Source: Candidatus Altimarinota bacterium
GTDB lineage: Bacteria > Patescibacteriota > Gracilibacteria > BD1-5 > UBA2023
Assembly: GCA_028714815.1 (NCBI GenBank)
Contig: JAQTLR010000005.1
Span: forward strand, 1-61,991
DNA length: 61,991 bases
Direction of reading: 5' to 3'
Part shown: piece by piece, positions 38,776-47,248 of the stretch
How positions within the stretch are numbered: position 1 is the first letter of the stretch
Layout of the letters: every line of letters starts with the position of its first letter
The notes under the pieces: model-generated
The model's database searches: none
Told to the model about the DNA's origin: nothing
What the model saw: only the letters and a program-made list of their open reading frames with translations
Made by a program: the position numbers and the translations under genes

Positions 38776-39882
38776 ATGAACTTTGTTTTATTTACTGCTA
38801 CCGGTGCCTATAATCTAGGTGATGAACTTATACTTCTCCAAGAATATATGTACCTTAAAAATCGCTATCCCAAGGCGACTTTTTCGGTTTTCACGTACGA
38901 TGCAGCAAGCTCGCTTCTTCCAGAAGATTCTTCCATTGAATACCTGTCGTTTTTTCCCCACCATCTCAAGAAACGACCGATCCGGAATATCTGGTATTTT
39001 CTGAAAACCGTTCTTGCGATCCGGAGATCCGACTTTATCATCGTCGGTGGCGGGGGGCTCCTGTATGACAACGAGGAAGGACAGTCTTTTGAGAAACTCC
39101 TGAAACCTTGGAAGCTCCGGGTATGGCTCGCAAAGTTTTTCCAGAAACCCATCATCTACTGGTCGCTCGGAATCCATCTGAAAAAAGAGAACGAAAGTAA
39201 GATACTTCCCCTTTTTTCTGGAGAAAACATCCATATATCGGTCCGTGATGCCGAGAGCAAGAAAACGCTCGAATCCATAGGGATAAAGAGTCTGCTCCTC
39301 CGAGACCCGGTCCTCTCCTATGATCCGGAGATCCCGAAACTCCTCATCAAACATCGACCGAAAATCGGACTTTCGTTCCGATCCGGATTCCTGCAGGATG
39401 AGATCCAAAACATCGAGAAAATCATCACCTTCCTCATGGCAAATGGTTATGAACCGATTCTCCTGAACCATTCCTTCCATCCCGGAAATCCTTCCGCGAA
39501 TGACGACGCATTCCTCTCTTCCCTCAAAGAAAAGTACCGGATCCATTCTACCAAAGATATACAGGAAACCCTCGAGACCTACAAAGAACTCGAATTCGTT
39601 ATCGGGATGCGGCTCCATAGCCTGATCCTTTCGTTTGTCCATGCCATCCCGTTTTTTGCCATAAGCTACGGAAAAAAGACCGACGAATTCATACGGGGCA
39701 TCAATTACGATTATTCTCTCGCTGCACGGGTATTCGATATAGAACTCTTCAAAAAACGGTTCATGGAACTCGAAAAGGAGAAAAACGAGCAGAAATTTGC
39801 TTTAAGCGCAAAGAATGATACAATAAAAAGAGAGATTTACATTACCACTAATCATTTTTTTGATGGACTGGAAAAGTTTTAA
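38776..39882 (+). CDS. csaB: Polysaccharide pyruvyl transferase (CsaB-like)
   Basis: A 368-residue protein of the pyruvyl-transferase family (GT-B-like fold). Visible motifs: NLGDELIL at the start, IVGGGGLLYDN, YWSLGIHL, and FVIGMRLHSLILSFVHAIPFFAISYGKK near the C-terminus, the typical His-containing signature. CsaB adds pyruvate to the cell-wall polymer that anchors S-layer proteins with SLH domains, so surface proteins here may be held this way. It starts 2 bp after ruvA and overlaps the next gene by 20 bp. Confidence 0.9.
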   Translation: MNFVLFTATGAYNLGDELILLQEYMYLKNRYPKATFSVFTYDAASSLLPEDSSIEYLSFFPHHLKKRPIRNIWYFLKTVLAIRRSDFIIVGGGGLLYDNEEGQSFEKLLKPWKLRVWLAKFFQKPIIYWSLGIHLKKENESKILPLFSGENIHISVRDAESKKTLESIGIKSLLLRDPVLSYDPEIPKLLIKHRPKIGLSFRSGFLQDEIQNIEKIITFLMANGYEPILLNHSFHPGNPSANDDAFLSSLKEKYRIHSTKDIQETLETYKELEFVIGMRLHSLILSFVHAIPFFAISYGKKTDEFIRGINYDYSLAARVFDIELFKKRFMELEKEKNEQKFALSAKNDTIKREIYITTNHFFDGLEKF

Positions 39883-40345
39883 GGAGCAAGCATCGGTCTG
39901 GAGCGAGAAAGCGAGCGTCATAGCAAAGAAAGGATTCGAAACCAGCAAGGAATACGCCGAGAAAACAGGTGCATGGAGCTACGAGAAGCTCAAAGAAAGC
40001 AAATTCACACTGAAAGATCTTGCTTCCTATGAGAAACTCGGAGAAGAAAAACGCTATGCCATATTTTGCATACGCGATGGCGATATTTTCACGAAATTCT
40101 TCCTTACCATCCTTCCCGTCCTATTCACCAAGGCATGGATCGAATCCGGATCTATTCGGATCATCATCGAAGAAGGGAGTGAAGACCTCCGGAAAGCTCT
40201 CGAAATAGATACCATCCCCTCGGTAATCATGAAAATGAGCGATGGAACCATCCAGAAGATAGACACCGAAGAAGAGATCCGGACACTCATAAAAAATTTC
40301 TCATTTTACGGCACAGACACCGAAAAAACAGAAAATATCCCTTAA
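39863..40345 (+). CDS. Hypothetical protein with a possible thioredoxin-like end
   Basis: A 160-residue protein. The start is ATG 39863; the overlap with csaB is 20 bp, suggesting translational coupling. The N-terminal 60 residues are amphipathic and Lys/Glu-rich (KEQASVWSEKASVIAKKGFE), and the rest could be a thioredoxin-like fold (YAIFCIRDGD, then a cis-Pro-like TIPSVIMKMSDG) without a CxxC pair. There is no transmembrane helix. The function is unknown. Confidence 0.65.
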   Translation: MDWKSFKEQASVWSEKASVIAKKGFETSKEYAEKTGAWSYEKLKESKFTLKDLASYEKLGEEKRYAIFCIRDGDIFTKFFLTILPVLFTKAWIESGSIRIIIEEGSEDLRKALEIDTIPSVIMKMSDGTIQKIDTEEEIRTLIKNFSFYGTDTEKTENIP

Positions 40346-40357
40346 TCCCCCGCTATC

Positions 40358-40570
40358 ATGGATACCAAACTCATTCTCGATATCATACTCATCACATTTT
40401 CGCTCATCATCGGGACACTCCTTTCCCTCGTACTTTTCCGTCTGTATATCATCCTCGGGAGGATAGAGAAGACCATGGAATTCATCGACCATATCCGAGA
40501 GATACTTGAGATGTGGGAACGGATCCCTTTCGAGATACTGAAGAAATTGACCAATTTTTTGACGAAGTAA
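40358..40570 (+). CDS. Small membrane protein
   Basis: A 70-residue protein with one long hydrophobic helix (LILDIILITFSLIIGTLLSLVLFRLYIIL, shown here only in part by the reader's frame) and a charged C-terminal helix. It follows the previous gene by 12 bp and is closed by a terminator. No family is recognised. Confidence 0.6.
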   Translation: MDTKLILDIILITFSLIIGTLLSLVLFRLYIILGRIEKTMEFIDHIREILEMWERIPFEILKKLTNFLTK

Positions 40571-40572
40571 GT

Positions 40573-40598
40573 AAAATCCCGACCTGGTCGGGATTTTT
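40573..40598. terminator. Bidirectional rho-independent terminator
   Basis: AAAATCCCGACC and GGTCGGGATTTTT. It separates the plus-strand operon (38177-40570) from the convergent gene at 40597-41271. Confidence 0.9.
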
Positions 40599-41271
40599 AT
40601 CAAATTGATAACGTTAGCATTTCTGCTACATAAGTAGCTATAAAATCACTATACTCGTTTACACTCAAGTAAAATCTATTCAGGTTTTTATATACCCATT
40701 GTCTATGTCATTTTTTTGATAAGGCATTTGCGACATCTTTGTCTAACCAATGAAATTTATCAAAAAGACATAAAACATGGTCTGCTCATGAATTTCTATT
40801 TTTGATAAGAGCCAAAGCAATATATTTATGTACCCTGAAAGGAAACCTTACTAAAAGATCTTCACAACATACTCAATGGGGTAGGAGAAATAAACTGTTA
40901 ATAAACTCCTTTGATATATTATGGAAAATATGTAAATGTTCTATGACCAGTATTCATATTCATTTTTCAATCATCATCAGTGCAACTTCACTATCCAACA
41001 AAGAAAAACTTTGAAAATTATCTATAATTCAACGTGCATAAGGATATCATCATTGTTCAATAAGTTCCAGAGCAACCTTTTTGGATAATCAAGTAGATCA
41101 TGAGATTGCACGCATAACATCCGTGAACTTTGCTTTGGAATGAAAGAGTTTTAGTATAGTTTCGCTATTAGATTCTGATAAAGTATCAGGAATGCCTTTA
41201 ATATCATCTTTAGCGAAGAATATATGTAGTGATCCGCTCTTTACTGGATACTCTGTAATAGACGGAAACAT
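40597..41271 (-). CDS. Hypothetical protein visible only in code 25
   Basis: A 224-residue protein on the minus strand interrupted by eleven UGA codons, so no open frame longer than 60 codons appears under the standard code. Translated with Gly it is continuous from ATG 41271 to TAA 40597 and reads like a helical repeat protein: ALELIEQGGYPYARGIID, SLLDSEVALMMIEKGIGI, KEFINSLFLLPHGV. Each unit of about 35 residues has a D/E-x-x-A pattern, similar to HEAT- or leucine-rich-variant-like repeats of CPR proteins. The function is unknown. A TTGACA/TAATAC promoter lies just upstream, and the gene ends at the terminator. It is more AT-rich than its neighbours. Confidence 0.85.
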
Positions 41272-41304
41272 AGTGAGCCTATATAATGATTAGAATAATT
41301 TATT

Positions 41305-41334
41305 GTATTATTACAATTTTTATAAATTTGTCAA
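41305..41334 (-). promoter_or_regulatory. Promoter of the hidden gene at 40597-41271
   Basis: TTGACA (TGTCAA at 41329-41334) and TAATAC (GTATTA at 41305-41310) with an 18-bp spacer; an overlapping TAATAA would give 15 bp. The leader is about 30 nt. Confidence 0.55.
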
Positions 41335-41358
41335 TGACTTTATTTATTTACTTTATTC

Positions 41359-42249
41359 TTAATACCTCCGGAACCAAGTGAGCTGCCGCTTGGCATAATT
41401 CCTATTCCCCTGCTGTATCTTCGCCTTACATTCCCCGATGGTACACTTTCCGTCGAGGTACTGTAGTACCTCCTTGTACCCGATGGTTCCGAGTCCCTTG
41501 CAATCGGGACTATACCCCTTGTCGAGAATACCTTTCACCTCGTCCACGAGTCCTTGGTCGAACATTTCCTCGATGCGGGCATTGATCCGATCGTAGAGCT
41601 TTTCCCGGTCCCCGTCGTAGGGAGTCAGGAAGAGGACATCGAAGAGCGGGTCCTTTTTCGCTCGGAGCTCCGACTTGGACTTCCCGGTTTTTTCGAGAAC
41701 TTCCAGAGCACGGATCACCGCATGATGACTATTCGGATGGATGGTTTTGGCATATTTAGGGTCGGCATCATGAAGTCTATTCCAAAGATACTCATTTCAT
41801 CGTTCCTGTCGGATAGCATCCAAGCGATCGCGATACTCCCAGTCCGGTTCCATGGGCGGGATATCGAAGTGGAAAGCGACCGCATCGAGATAGAGTCCGG
41901 TTCCTCCGCAAAGAATGGGAATCTTTCCCCGACCCTGCATATCCTCAATAATAGAAAACGTTTCCTTCTGGTACTCTCCGACCGAATACTCCTCATCCGG
42001 ATTGCGGATGTCGATCATATGATGCCGGATCCCCTGCTTTTCCGCTTCGGTGATTTTCCCGGTTCCTATGTCCATATACCGGTAGATCTGGCGGGAATCC
42101 GCCCCGATCACTTCCGTACCGAGATGTTTCGCGAGCTCAATAGAAAGACCTGTTTTCCCGCAAGCGGTCGGCCCATAGATGATGATGATTTTCGGAAGCA
42201 GAGAAGGGGCTTCGAGGAACTTCTCCACTTTATCGAAGATGATTTGCAT
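41359..42249 (-). CDS. miaA: tRNA dimethylallyltransferase MiaA
   Basis: A 296-residue enzyme that adds dimethylallyl to A37 of tRNAs reading UNN codons. P-loop GPTACGKTGLSIELAK, ADSRQIYRYMDIGTGK, HHMIDIRNPDEEYSVGEYQKE, the core GGTGLYLDAV and the final KRQLTWFRRY are diagnostic. One UGA-Gly at 41797-41799 joins the N- and C-terminal halves. ATG 42249 is the natural start; the longer open frame to 42417 runs into the tRNA-Arg gene. Confidence 0.95.
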
Positions 42250-42326
42250 TTTCTTGTATTTTTCATATAGTACAGTCGTTTTCCTGAAACCGATACTATC
42301 GATTTTCGGGAAATAAGCAACAGAAT

Positions 42327-42401
42327 GTTCTCGTAGTTCAATGGATAGAATAAGACCCTCCGAAGGTCTCGATACTGGTTCGATTCCAGTCGAGAACACC
42401 A
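42327..42401 (+). tRNA. tRNA-Arg(CCG)
   Basis: 75 nt with an encoded CCA. Acceptor stem GTTCTCG/CGAGAAC, anticodon loop CTCCGAA (anticodon CCG), T-arm GGTTCGATTCC. It is followed 19 nt later by a tail element that repeats its 3' end. Confidence 0.9.
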
Positions 42402-42420
42402 TTTTATACACAAACATGAC

Positions 42421-42514
42421 GGAATCGAACGTGAGGTATCCCGAGAAGCGGGATAGAAAGCCAACGATTTGGCTTTCGGCCGAGCGGGGCTCGCGATTCC
42501 AGTCGAGAACACCA
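42421..42514 (+). repeat. tRNA-tail element after tRNA-Arg(CCG) (T1)
   Basis: Starts with GGAATCGAAC, the exact inverted copy of the T-arm GTTCGATTCC of the tRNA just upstream, and ends with CGATTCCAGTCGAGAACACC plus A, an exact direct copy of that tRNA's 3' end, CCA included. Together with the following TTTT the direct repeat spans 25 bp. The core has three hairpins: ATCCC/GGGAT, GAAAGCCAA/TTTGGCTTTC and CGAGC/GCTCG. The whole can fold as a closed multi-hairpin. Confidence 0.85.
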
Positions 42515-42523
42515 TTTTTTCCC

Positions 42524-42598
42524 GTCCCCTTAGTTCAGTGATAAATAATGCACTAGCTCCAGTTGCAGGCACAAGGCGAGATTCCAAACATATATAGA
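42524..42598 (+). pseudogene. Degenerate tRNA remnant
   Basis: GTCCCCTTAGTTCAGTGATA resembles the acceptor and D-arm of the tRNA-Arg(CCT) that follows at 42609, but the anticodon and T-arm (GGCGAGATTCC) do not fold well and no CCA ends it. Probably a decayed tRNA copy, or the trace of an insertion between the two tRNA-Arg genes. Confidence 0.4.
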
Positions 42599-42608
42599 AG
42601 TACACTTT

Positions 42609-42683
42609 GTCCCCGTAGTTCAGTGGATAGAACAGGGCACTCCTAAGGCTCAGACACTGGTTCGATTCCAGTCGAGGACACCA
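42609..42683 (+). tRNA. tRNA-Arg(CCT)
   Basis: 75 nt with encoded CCA. Acceptor GTCCCCG/CGAGGAC with one C-A mismatch, anticodon loop CTCCTAA (CCT), T-arm GGTTCGATTCC. It is very similar to tRNA-Arg(CCG) at 42327, from which or with which it was duplicated. Confidence 0.85.
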
Positions 42684-42702
42684 TTTCATACATAAACATG
42701 AC

Positions 42703-42796
42703 AGAATCGAACGCGAGGTATCCCGAGAAGCGGGATAGAAAGCCAACGGTTTGGCTTTCGGCCGAGCGGGGCTCACGATTCCAGTCGAGGACACCA
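42703..42796 (+). repeat. tRNA-tail element after tRNA-Arg(CCT) (T2)
   Basis: Nearly identical to T1 but with the 3' copy reading GTCGAGGACACCA, as in its own tRNA, not GTCGAGAACACCA. The 5' arm AGAATCGAAC is one base away from the inverted T-arm. The same three hairpins are present. Confidence 0.85.
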
Positions 42797-42826
42797 TTAA
42801 AACTAAATATAGACGATTACAAAAAC

Positions 42827-42940
42827 GGGGGTTTTTAGGGGTAAAACTGTCTGAGACCGATGATAAATAGTATATATTGATGCTACCTGACGAGTTTTTT
42901 ACCCCTAAAAGCTTTTGGTACTTTTGGCTACAAAAGCATA
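42827..42940 (+). repeat. 110-bp structured repeat (family R1, copy 4)
   Basis: GGGGTTTTTAGGGGTAAAAC and GTTTTTTACCCCTAAAAG arms, core CTGAGACCGATGATAAATAG, end hairpin CTTTTGGCTACAAAAG. It precedes yidC. Confidence 0.9.
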
Positions 42941-42976
42941 AGAAGACCCTTATCTTAGAATCCTAATCTCCTACCC

Positions 42977-44176
42977 ATGAACACCCGCCTCCTGAATTTC
43001 CTCCTCATTTTTTTCATCACCCTTCTCGCTCTCAATTGGATCCTTCCGCAGCCAAAACAGACCACCGCTCCGAGCAATGAGATCATCCTCAGTGTCGGAG
43101 GGACTTCATATGTTACTCCCGATATCCCGGTGATCGAGGTACAGAATACCACTCCGGTGAGCGTTACCATCGACACATGCCGGGATTTCGCCATCAAGAA
43201 AGATCACAATCTGCTCACGAATCCACCCAAGGAATTCTGCAAGACGCTCACGATCGGGAACGGAGCGAAGGGGAAAATTGATATCTCCCCGCTCTATCGT
43301 CTCTTCCAGACACCCGGGAAATACGAATTCAGTTTGACCGTGAACGGAAAAACTTCCTACGCCGACACTACCGGCGAGGTTCCCGGATTCTTCCGATCCC
43401 TTTTCCGGAATCTCTTCTATGCACCTATCTACAATCTCTTCGCGTTCCTTATCTCCACCCTTCCGGGGTATAGTTTCGGTCTCGCGATCATCCTCGTAAC
43501 TATAACCATCCGGGTTCTTCTCCTCGTTCCGCAGCATCACATCCTGTCAAACAGCAAGAAAATGCAAGCGATACAACCGAAGATCAAAGAACTCCAGGAA
43601 AAATACAAAGGCGATCAAGCGAAAATCGGGATGGAACTCATGAATCTCTACAAGGCAGAACAGGTGAATCCGCTCGGATCCTGTCTTCCGCTCCTCATCC
43701 AGATGCCCCTCCTGATCGTGCTCTACTGGGTGGTTCTCGGCATCACCAATGCTTCCAACTACTACTATCTCTACCCATTTCTTGCAAACTTCGATATCTC
43801 GAAGATCGATACCGTATTTTTCGGGATCCATCTTCTCTCCATCGGAGGTATCACCGGAATCATCCTCGCTCTCACGGTCGGTGGAGCGCAATGGTTCCAG
43901 ATCAAACTCTCCCTTCCGAAGGAGGACGATATAAAAAAACTCGAGAAGATGGAGAAGAAGATTATCGAGAAGAAAGATGGGAAATATACTGAAACGGAAC
44001 CGTCCATGATGCCCGATCCGAGCGTGATGAACAAGTTCATGCTCTATGGAATGCCTGTCATGATCGCTGTTTCCACCTACTTCTTCCCTGCGGGAGTCGG
44101 GATCTACTGGCTCATCGGGACACTTTTCATGCTCGTACAACAGATAGTGGTCAATAAAATGAGCATTAAGAAGTAG
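42977..44176 (+). CDS. yidC: Membrane protein insertase YidC
   Basis: A 399-residue insertase. One N-terminal helix (residues 6-24), a periplasmic domain, and the five-helix Oxa1 core with VTITIRVLLLVPQHHI, LQEKYKGDQAKIGMEL, LPLLIQMPLLIVLYWVVLGI and FFPAGVGIYWL. A charged loop (EKMEKKIIEKKDGKYTE) interrupts the last helices. It should insert membrane proteins with SecYEG. No UGA codon. It ends at TAG. Confidence 0.95.
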   Translation: MNTRLLNFLLIFFITLLALNWILPQPKQTTAPSNEIILSVGGTSYVTPDIPVIEVQNTTPVSVTIDTCRDFAIKKDHNLLTNPPKEFCKTLTIGNGAKGKIDISPLYRLFQTPGKYEFSLTVNGKTSYADTTGEVPGFFRSLFRNLFYAPIYNLFAFLISTLPGYSFGLAIILVTITIRVLLLVPQHHILSNSKKMQAIQPKIKELQEKYKGDQAKIGMELMNLYKAEQVNPLGSCLPLLIQMPLLIVLYWVVLGITNASNYYYLYPFLANFDISKIDTVFFGIHLLSIGGITGIILALTVGGAQWFQIKLSLPKEDDIKKLEKMEKKIIEKKDGKYTETEPSMMPDPSVMNKFMLYGMPVMIAVSTYFFPAGVGIYWLIGTLFMLVQQIVVNKMSIKK

Positions 44177-44198
44177 AATCTTTTCTTCAAAAAAATAA

Positions 44199-44240
44199 AA
44201 AAACCGGTATTCCCTTTGATAAAAGGATACCGGTTTTTTA
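44199..44240 (+). terminator. Rho-independent terminator
   Basis: AAAACCGGTATTCC and GGATACCGGTTTTTT around CTTTGATAAAA. It ends the yidC transcript. Confidence 0.9.
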
Positions 44241-44286
44241 AAAAAAGTTATAGGATAAATATGACTTTTAGGAACCCTTTTTTATT

Positions 44287-44313
44287 TTGAAAGAGCGGTA
44301 TTTCCCGTATAAT
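44287..44313 (+). promoter_or_regulatory. Promoter of the glucosaminidase gene
   Basis: TTGAAA (44287-44292), 15-bp spacer, TATAAT (44308-44313). It overlaps the beginning of the longer reading frame from 44287, which shows that the true start is downstream. Confidence 0.7.
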
Positions 44314-44343
44314 GACCTCCCTCTTTATAAAAGGAATCATGAC

Positions 44344-45021
44344 ATGGAATGTCGAACTAGAATCTTCCTGTTTTCTCTTCTCTGTACTCTTCCGTTGTTC
44401 TACTCCGCTACAAGCAGAGCAATGGAATCGCCCGAATCCTGTCCTTCCTATCGAATCGATGGATTATACGAGATTACAACTCCCGTGTTCGATTCATTGA
44501 AAGCGGATGTCCCAGAAATACAGCCGATCGCTTCGGAAAAGACGGATATCGATGTCAGTACGGATGAAAAAACCGTTTCCGCAGACGTACTCGTTCTAGA
44601 CGGGATCGATGAAGAAAAAGCAGGATTCATCCGCCGACTCCTGCCACAGATCGAGCAAGCCCGAGAAGAAATCGGTCACCTCATATCGACCAATATACCG
44701 AATAGTCTCCTCGTTGCCCAAGCGGCACTGGAGAGCGGTTGGGGTACATCGTTTGGGGCAAAAAATCGCCAAAATCTTTTCGGGCTCACCAAAACAAATG
44801 GTCAATATATGCGTTTTTCCTCGTCCCTCGATGGACTGAAGAAATACATGCTCACACTCGACCAACATCGTGCATACCGAATACTACGGACACAACTTGG
44901 AAAAACCACGAATTCTCTGGAACTCTCCAAGTACCTTACGAAATACTGTAATTGTTCCGGGTATTCGAATAAACTCAATAGAATTATTCGGAAAAACAAG
45001 CTCGCTCAGCTTGATCGGTAG
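44344..45021 (+). CDS. Secreted glucosaminidase-domain protein (Bax/GH73-like)
   Basis: A 225-residue exported peptidoglycan hydrolase. ATG 44344 gives a signal peptide of about 20 residues (CRTRIFLFSLLCTLPLF). The catalytic core at about residues 125-215 contains NSLLVAQAALESGWGTSFGAKNRQNLFGL, with the Glu of ALESGWG as the likely catalytic acid, and the late YSNKLNRIIRKN. It would cut glucosamine bonds in the cell wall during growth or pilus assembly. A terminator follows. Confidence 0.88.
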   Translation: MECRTRIFLFSLLCTLPLFYSATSRAMESPESCPSYRIDGLYEITTPVFDSLKADVPEIQPIASEKTDIDVSTDEKTVSADVLVLDGIDEEKAGFIRRLLPQIEQAREEIGHLISTNIPNSLLVAQAALESGWGTSFGAKNRQNLFGLTKTNGQYMRFSSSLDGLKKYMLTLDQHRAYRILRTQLGKTTNSLELSKYLTKYCNCSGYSNKLNRIIRKNKLAQLDR

Positions 45022-45032
45022 ACTTTCTTTTT

Positions 45033-45058
45033 GCCCCCACTCGTGGGGCTCTTTTTTA
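45033..45058 (+). terminator. Rho-independent terminator
   Basis: GCCCC and GGGGC around CACTCGT, followed by TCTTTTTT. It reaches the stop of the convergent UPF0489 gene. Confidence 0.85.
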
Positions 45059-45934
45059 ACTCTGCGGAAATCCGAACACTCGCCCGAGCATCTCGATCGC
45101 CCGTTCCTGATCGATGAAAAACGGACTGGTTGCTACAGTGATGAGTTTCGCCTGACGGGCAAAATGGAGGATGATCCGTTTTTTGTCTTCGAAAGGAATA
45201 TAGTCCAACTCCGGAGCAAAGAAATCCAGATCAAGATTCAGAATGATGGACTCATGATCCTCTCCTGTATATGAACTATATCTCTCCATACCGACCGTAT
45301 CCTCGATACAGAGAACTTTCCCTATTATCCCTTCACGGATGGCAGGCTGGATATAATTCCCAACATTGCACTCGTAGTTCGTGAAATGAAAGATCTGTTC
45401 TAAATCGATATTCGCCTCATCCCCTAACCCCTTCTCCTTTTGAAGGAGAAGGGGAACATTGTTTACTCCCCTCTCCTCCGAAGGAGAGGGGCTGGGGGTG
45501 AGGCTATTCCCATTCTCCCACAGATCCGAGTGTTCATCGATGTGTACCAGGGTGTTTTTTCTACCGATAATACCCTGTTCCCGGGCTTCATACCAGAAAT
45601 AGAGCGCGTGATTATGATTATCGAACACGATCATCGGAATCTCAGAACCCCCCTCGATCCCCCCTTCTCAAGGGGGAAAATATGTCATTCGGACGAAATT
45701 CTGGAGCCCGGTACAGGACCGTAAGATATCCTTCTCGTCGAAATCCTCGAACACCACTTCCATCCCCCGTTTGATATCCGAAAAAATCCCATCGATCGCA
45801 GCAGGGACATACAAGGTCTTATTAGTACGTTTTTCGTAGGAAAAAGCATTGTTCCCGACGGATTCCGTGAGATGAAAGGGTTTTTTATACATATTTCCTA
45901 TATTAGTCAATACCTCTTCTTTTGCCAGATACAT
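45056..45934 (-). CDS. UPF0489 family protein
   Basis: A 292-residue protein joined across one UGA-Gly (45668-45670). The UPF0489 pattern is clear: VFDNHNHALYFWYEAREQG, LVHIDEHSDLWEN, NVGNYIQPAI, ILNLDLDFFAPELDYI and TVATSPFFIDQERAI. Several His and Asp in these motifs look like a metal site, related to arginase-like folds. Its role is unknown. Two palindromic repeats are inserted in frame, giving TPSPSPSEERGVNNVPLLLQ and the Gly/Glu-rich PPGEGGIEGGSE; both lie in loops of this fold by position. Confidence 0.85.
45416..45504. repeat. In-frame palindromic repeat in the UPF0489 gene (1)
   Basis: CCCCTTCTCC TTTT GAAGGAGAAGGGG and a second palindrome CCCTCTCCTCCGAAGGAGAGGG, of the same type as those in RNase R (49803 and 50350). 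Confidence 0.75.
45648..45682. repeat. In-frame palindromic repeat in the UPF0489 gene (2)
   Basis: CCCCCCTCGATCCCCCCTT and CTCAAGGGGGAAAAT. It contains the UGA codon that breaks the gene in the standard code. Confidence 0.65.
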
Positions 45935-45986
45935 TATTCATATGATAAGATGAAATCGTCATTTATCAAATAAAAATATATTCTCC

Positions 45987-47198
45987 GTGAAAAATATCGC
46001 ACTCAGTCTCATCATTCTCCAACTCTTTTCCCTTATCTCCCCCGTCTTTGCAGATGAAACAACCCCTTCCGATAAGAAGAAATTCATCGTCACTGCCTAC
46101 TATTCCCCCTTACCGAACCAGAGTTTCTATCTCAAGGGAAGTTATGAAGCGGATATCCGGCTCAATGGAAACGGAACCCATGGCGCGAGCGGAAAAGAAG
46201 TCTATCCCGGGATGCTTGCCGGACCGAAGACCTATGCTTTCGGGACCAAAGTCTATCTGGAGGGGCTCGGAGTCGGAACGGTCGACGACCGGGGCGGTGC
46301 TATCGTATCATCGGGATCCCGCGGGTATGATGCCGACCGGCTCGATATCTGGATGGGACAGGGGGAAGAAGGGCTCAGGCGAGCTCTCTCCTGGGGAAAA
46401 CGGAGCGTTACGGGAAAAATCGTCGATCCTGACAAAGAGGCCGAACAAGAAGCTATCGATTTCTCCAGGGTGAAAGTCGCGAAAATCGATGCGAAAGCCT
46501 ATAAGCAACAACAAGGACAATCCGAGCAGGAAACGGAAAAAAATAGTATCTTCAGCAGTACCGTAAATAAAAACACTGATCCGGAAAAGATAAAGGAACT
46601 CCAGATCATCCTTTCCCGACTCTCTTATTACAATGGCGATATCGATGGAAAATATTCAAAAAATATCGAAAATGCCATCTATGATTTCCAGATAGAGAAC
46701 CAACTGGTCGTATCCCGGAAAAATCTTGGTGCCGGATACTATGGGGCGAAAACACGTACAAAACTTCAGGAAATCTACGCTCTCTATACGGAAAATGAGA
46801 AGAAGCGAGTGGCAGAGGAAGCACGGCTTGCTCTGGAAAAAGCCGCAGAAGTGGCCCGTCTCGCCAAAATCAAGACAGAACAGGAAAAACAAGCAGCTGC
46901 ACAAAAGGCGGAAGTGGCTCTCTTCATACAGAATCTCGGCACACCGGAGATGAATGAAGTCGGTACTCATGTACGGAATCTCCAACAGAGCCTGAAATCT
47001 CTCGGTTATTTCACTCAGAAAGATACTGCCATTTTCGGGAAAAATACCCGTGCCGCACTCGTCGCATACCAAACAGATAGAGATATTTCCCCAGAAGAAT
47101 CCGGAAAACTCGGAAAAGCGACCAAAGAAGCGCTTTACAAAGATCTCTTGGCACTCAAGAGCAAGACAACTGGTGGATTGGCATGGAATAATAAGTAA
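45987..47198 (+). CDS. Secreted 3D-domain protein with two peptidoglycan-binding domains
   Basis: A 403-residue exported protein from GTG 45987 (signal peptide ending PVFA). Residues 35-145 form a 3D domain, the fold of stationary-phase-type wall-lytic proteins, with AFGTKVYLEGLGVGTVDDRGGAI and DRLDIWMG, carrying its three Asp signature. Two PG_binding_1 domains follow at about residues 198-262 and 330-390 (LQIILSRLSYYNGDIDGKYS and LQQSLKSLGYFTQKD), separated by a Lys/Ala-rich coiled coil. It likely binds and remodels the cell wall. A terminator follows. Confidence 0.9.
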   Translation: MKNIALSLIILQLFSLISPVFADETTPSDKKKFIVTAYYSPLPNQSFYLKGSYEADIRLNGNGTHGASGKEVYPGMLAGPKTYAFGTKVYLEGLGVGTVDDRGGAIVSSGSRGYDADRLDIWMGQGEEGLRRALSWGKRSVTGKIVDPDKEAEQEAIDFSRVKVAKIDAKAYKQQQGQSEQETEKNSIFSSTVNKNTDPEKIKELQIILSRLSYYNGDIDGKYSKNIENAIYDFQIENQLVVSRKNLGAGYYGAKTRTKLQEIYALYTENEKKRVAEEARLALEKAAEVARLAKIKTEQEKQAAAQKAEVALFIQNLGTPEMNEVGTHVRNLQQSLKSLGYFTQKDTAIFGKNTRAALVAYQTDRDISPEESGKLGKATKEALYKDLLALKSKTTGGLAWNNK

Positions 47199-47204
47199 AA
47201 AACA

Positions 47205-47230
47205 AAACACCGGACAAGCCGGTGTTTTTT
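47205..47230. terminator. Bidirectional rho-independent terminator
   Basis: AAAACACCGG and CCGGTGTTTT around ACAAG, with T-tracts on both sides. It serves the 3D-domain gene and the convergent gene at 47249. Confidence 0.9.
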
Positions 47231-47248
47231 AAAAAAAGAGAAAAAGAC

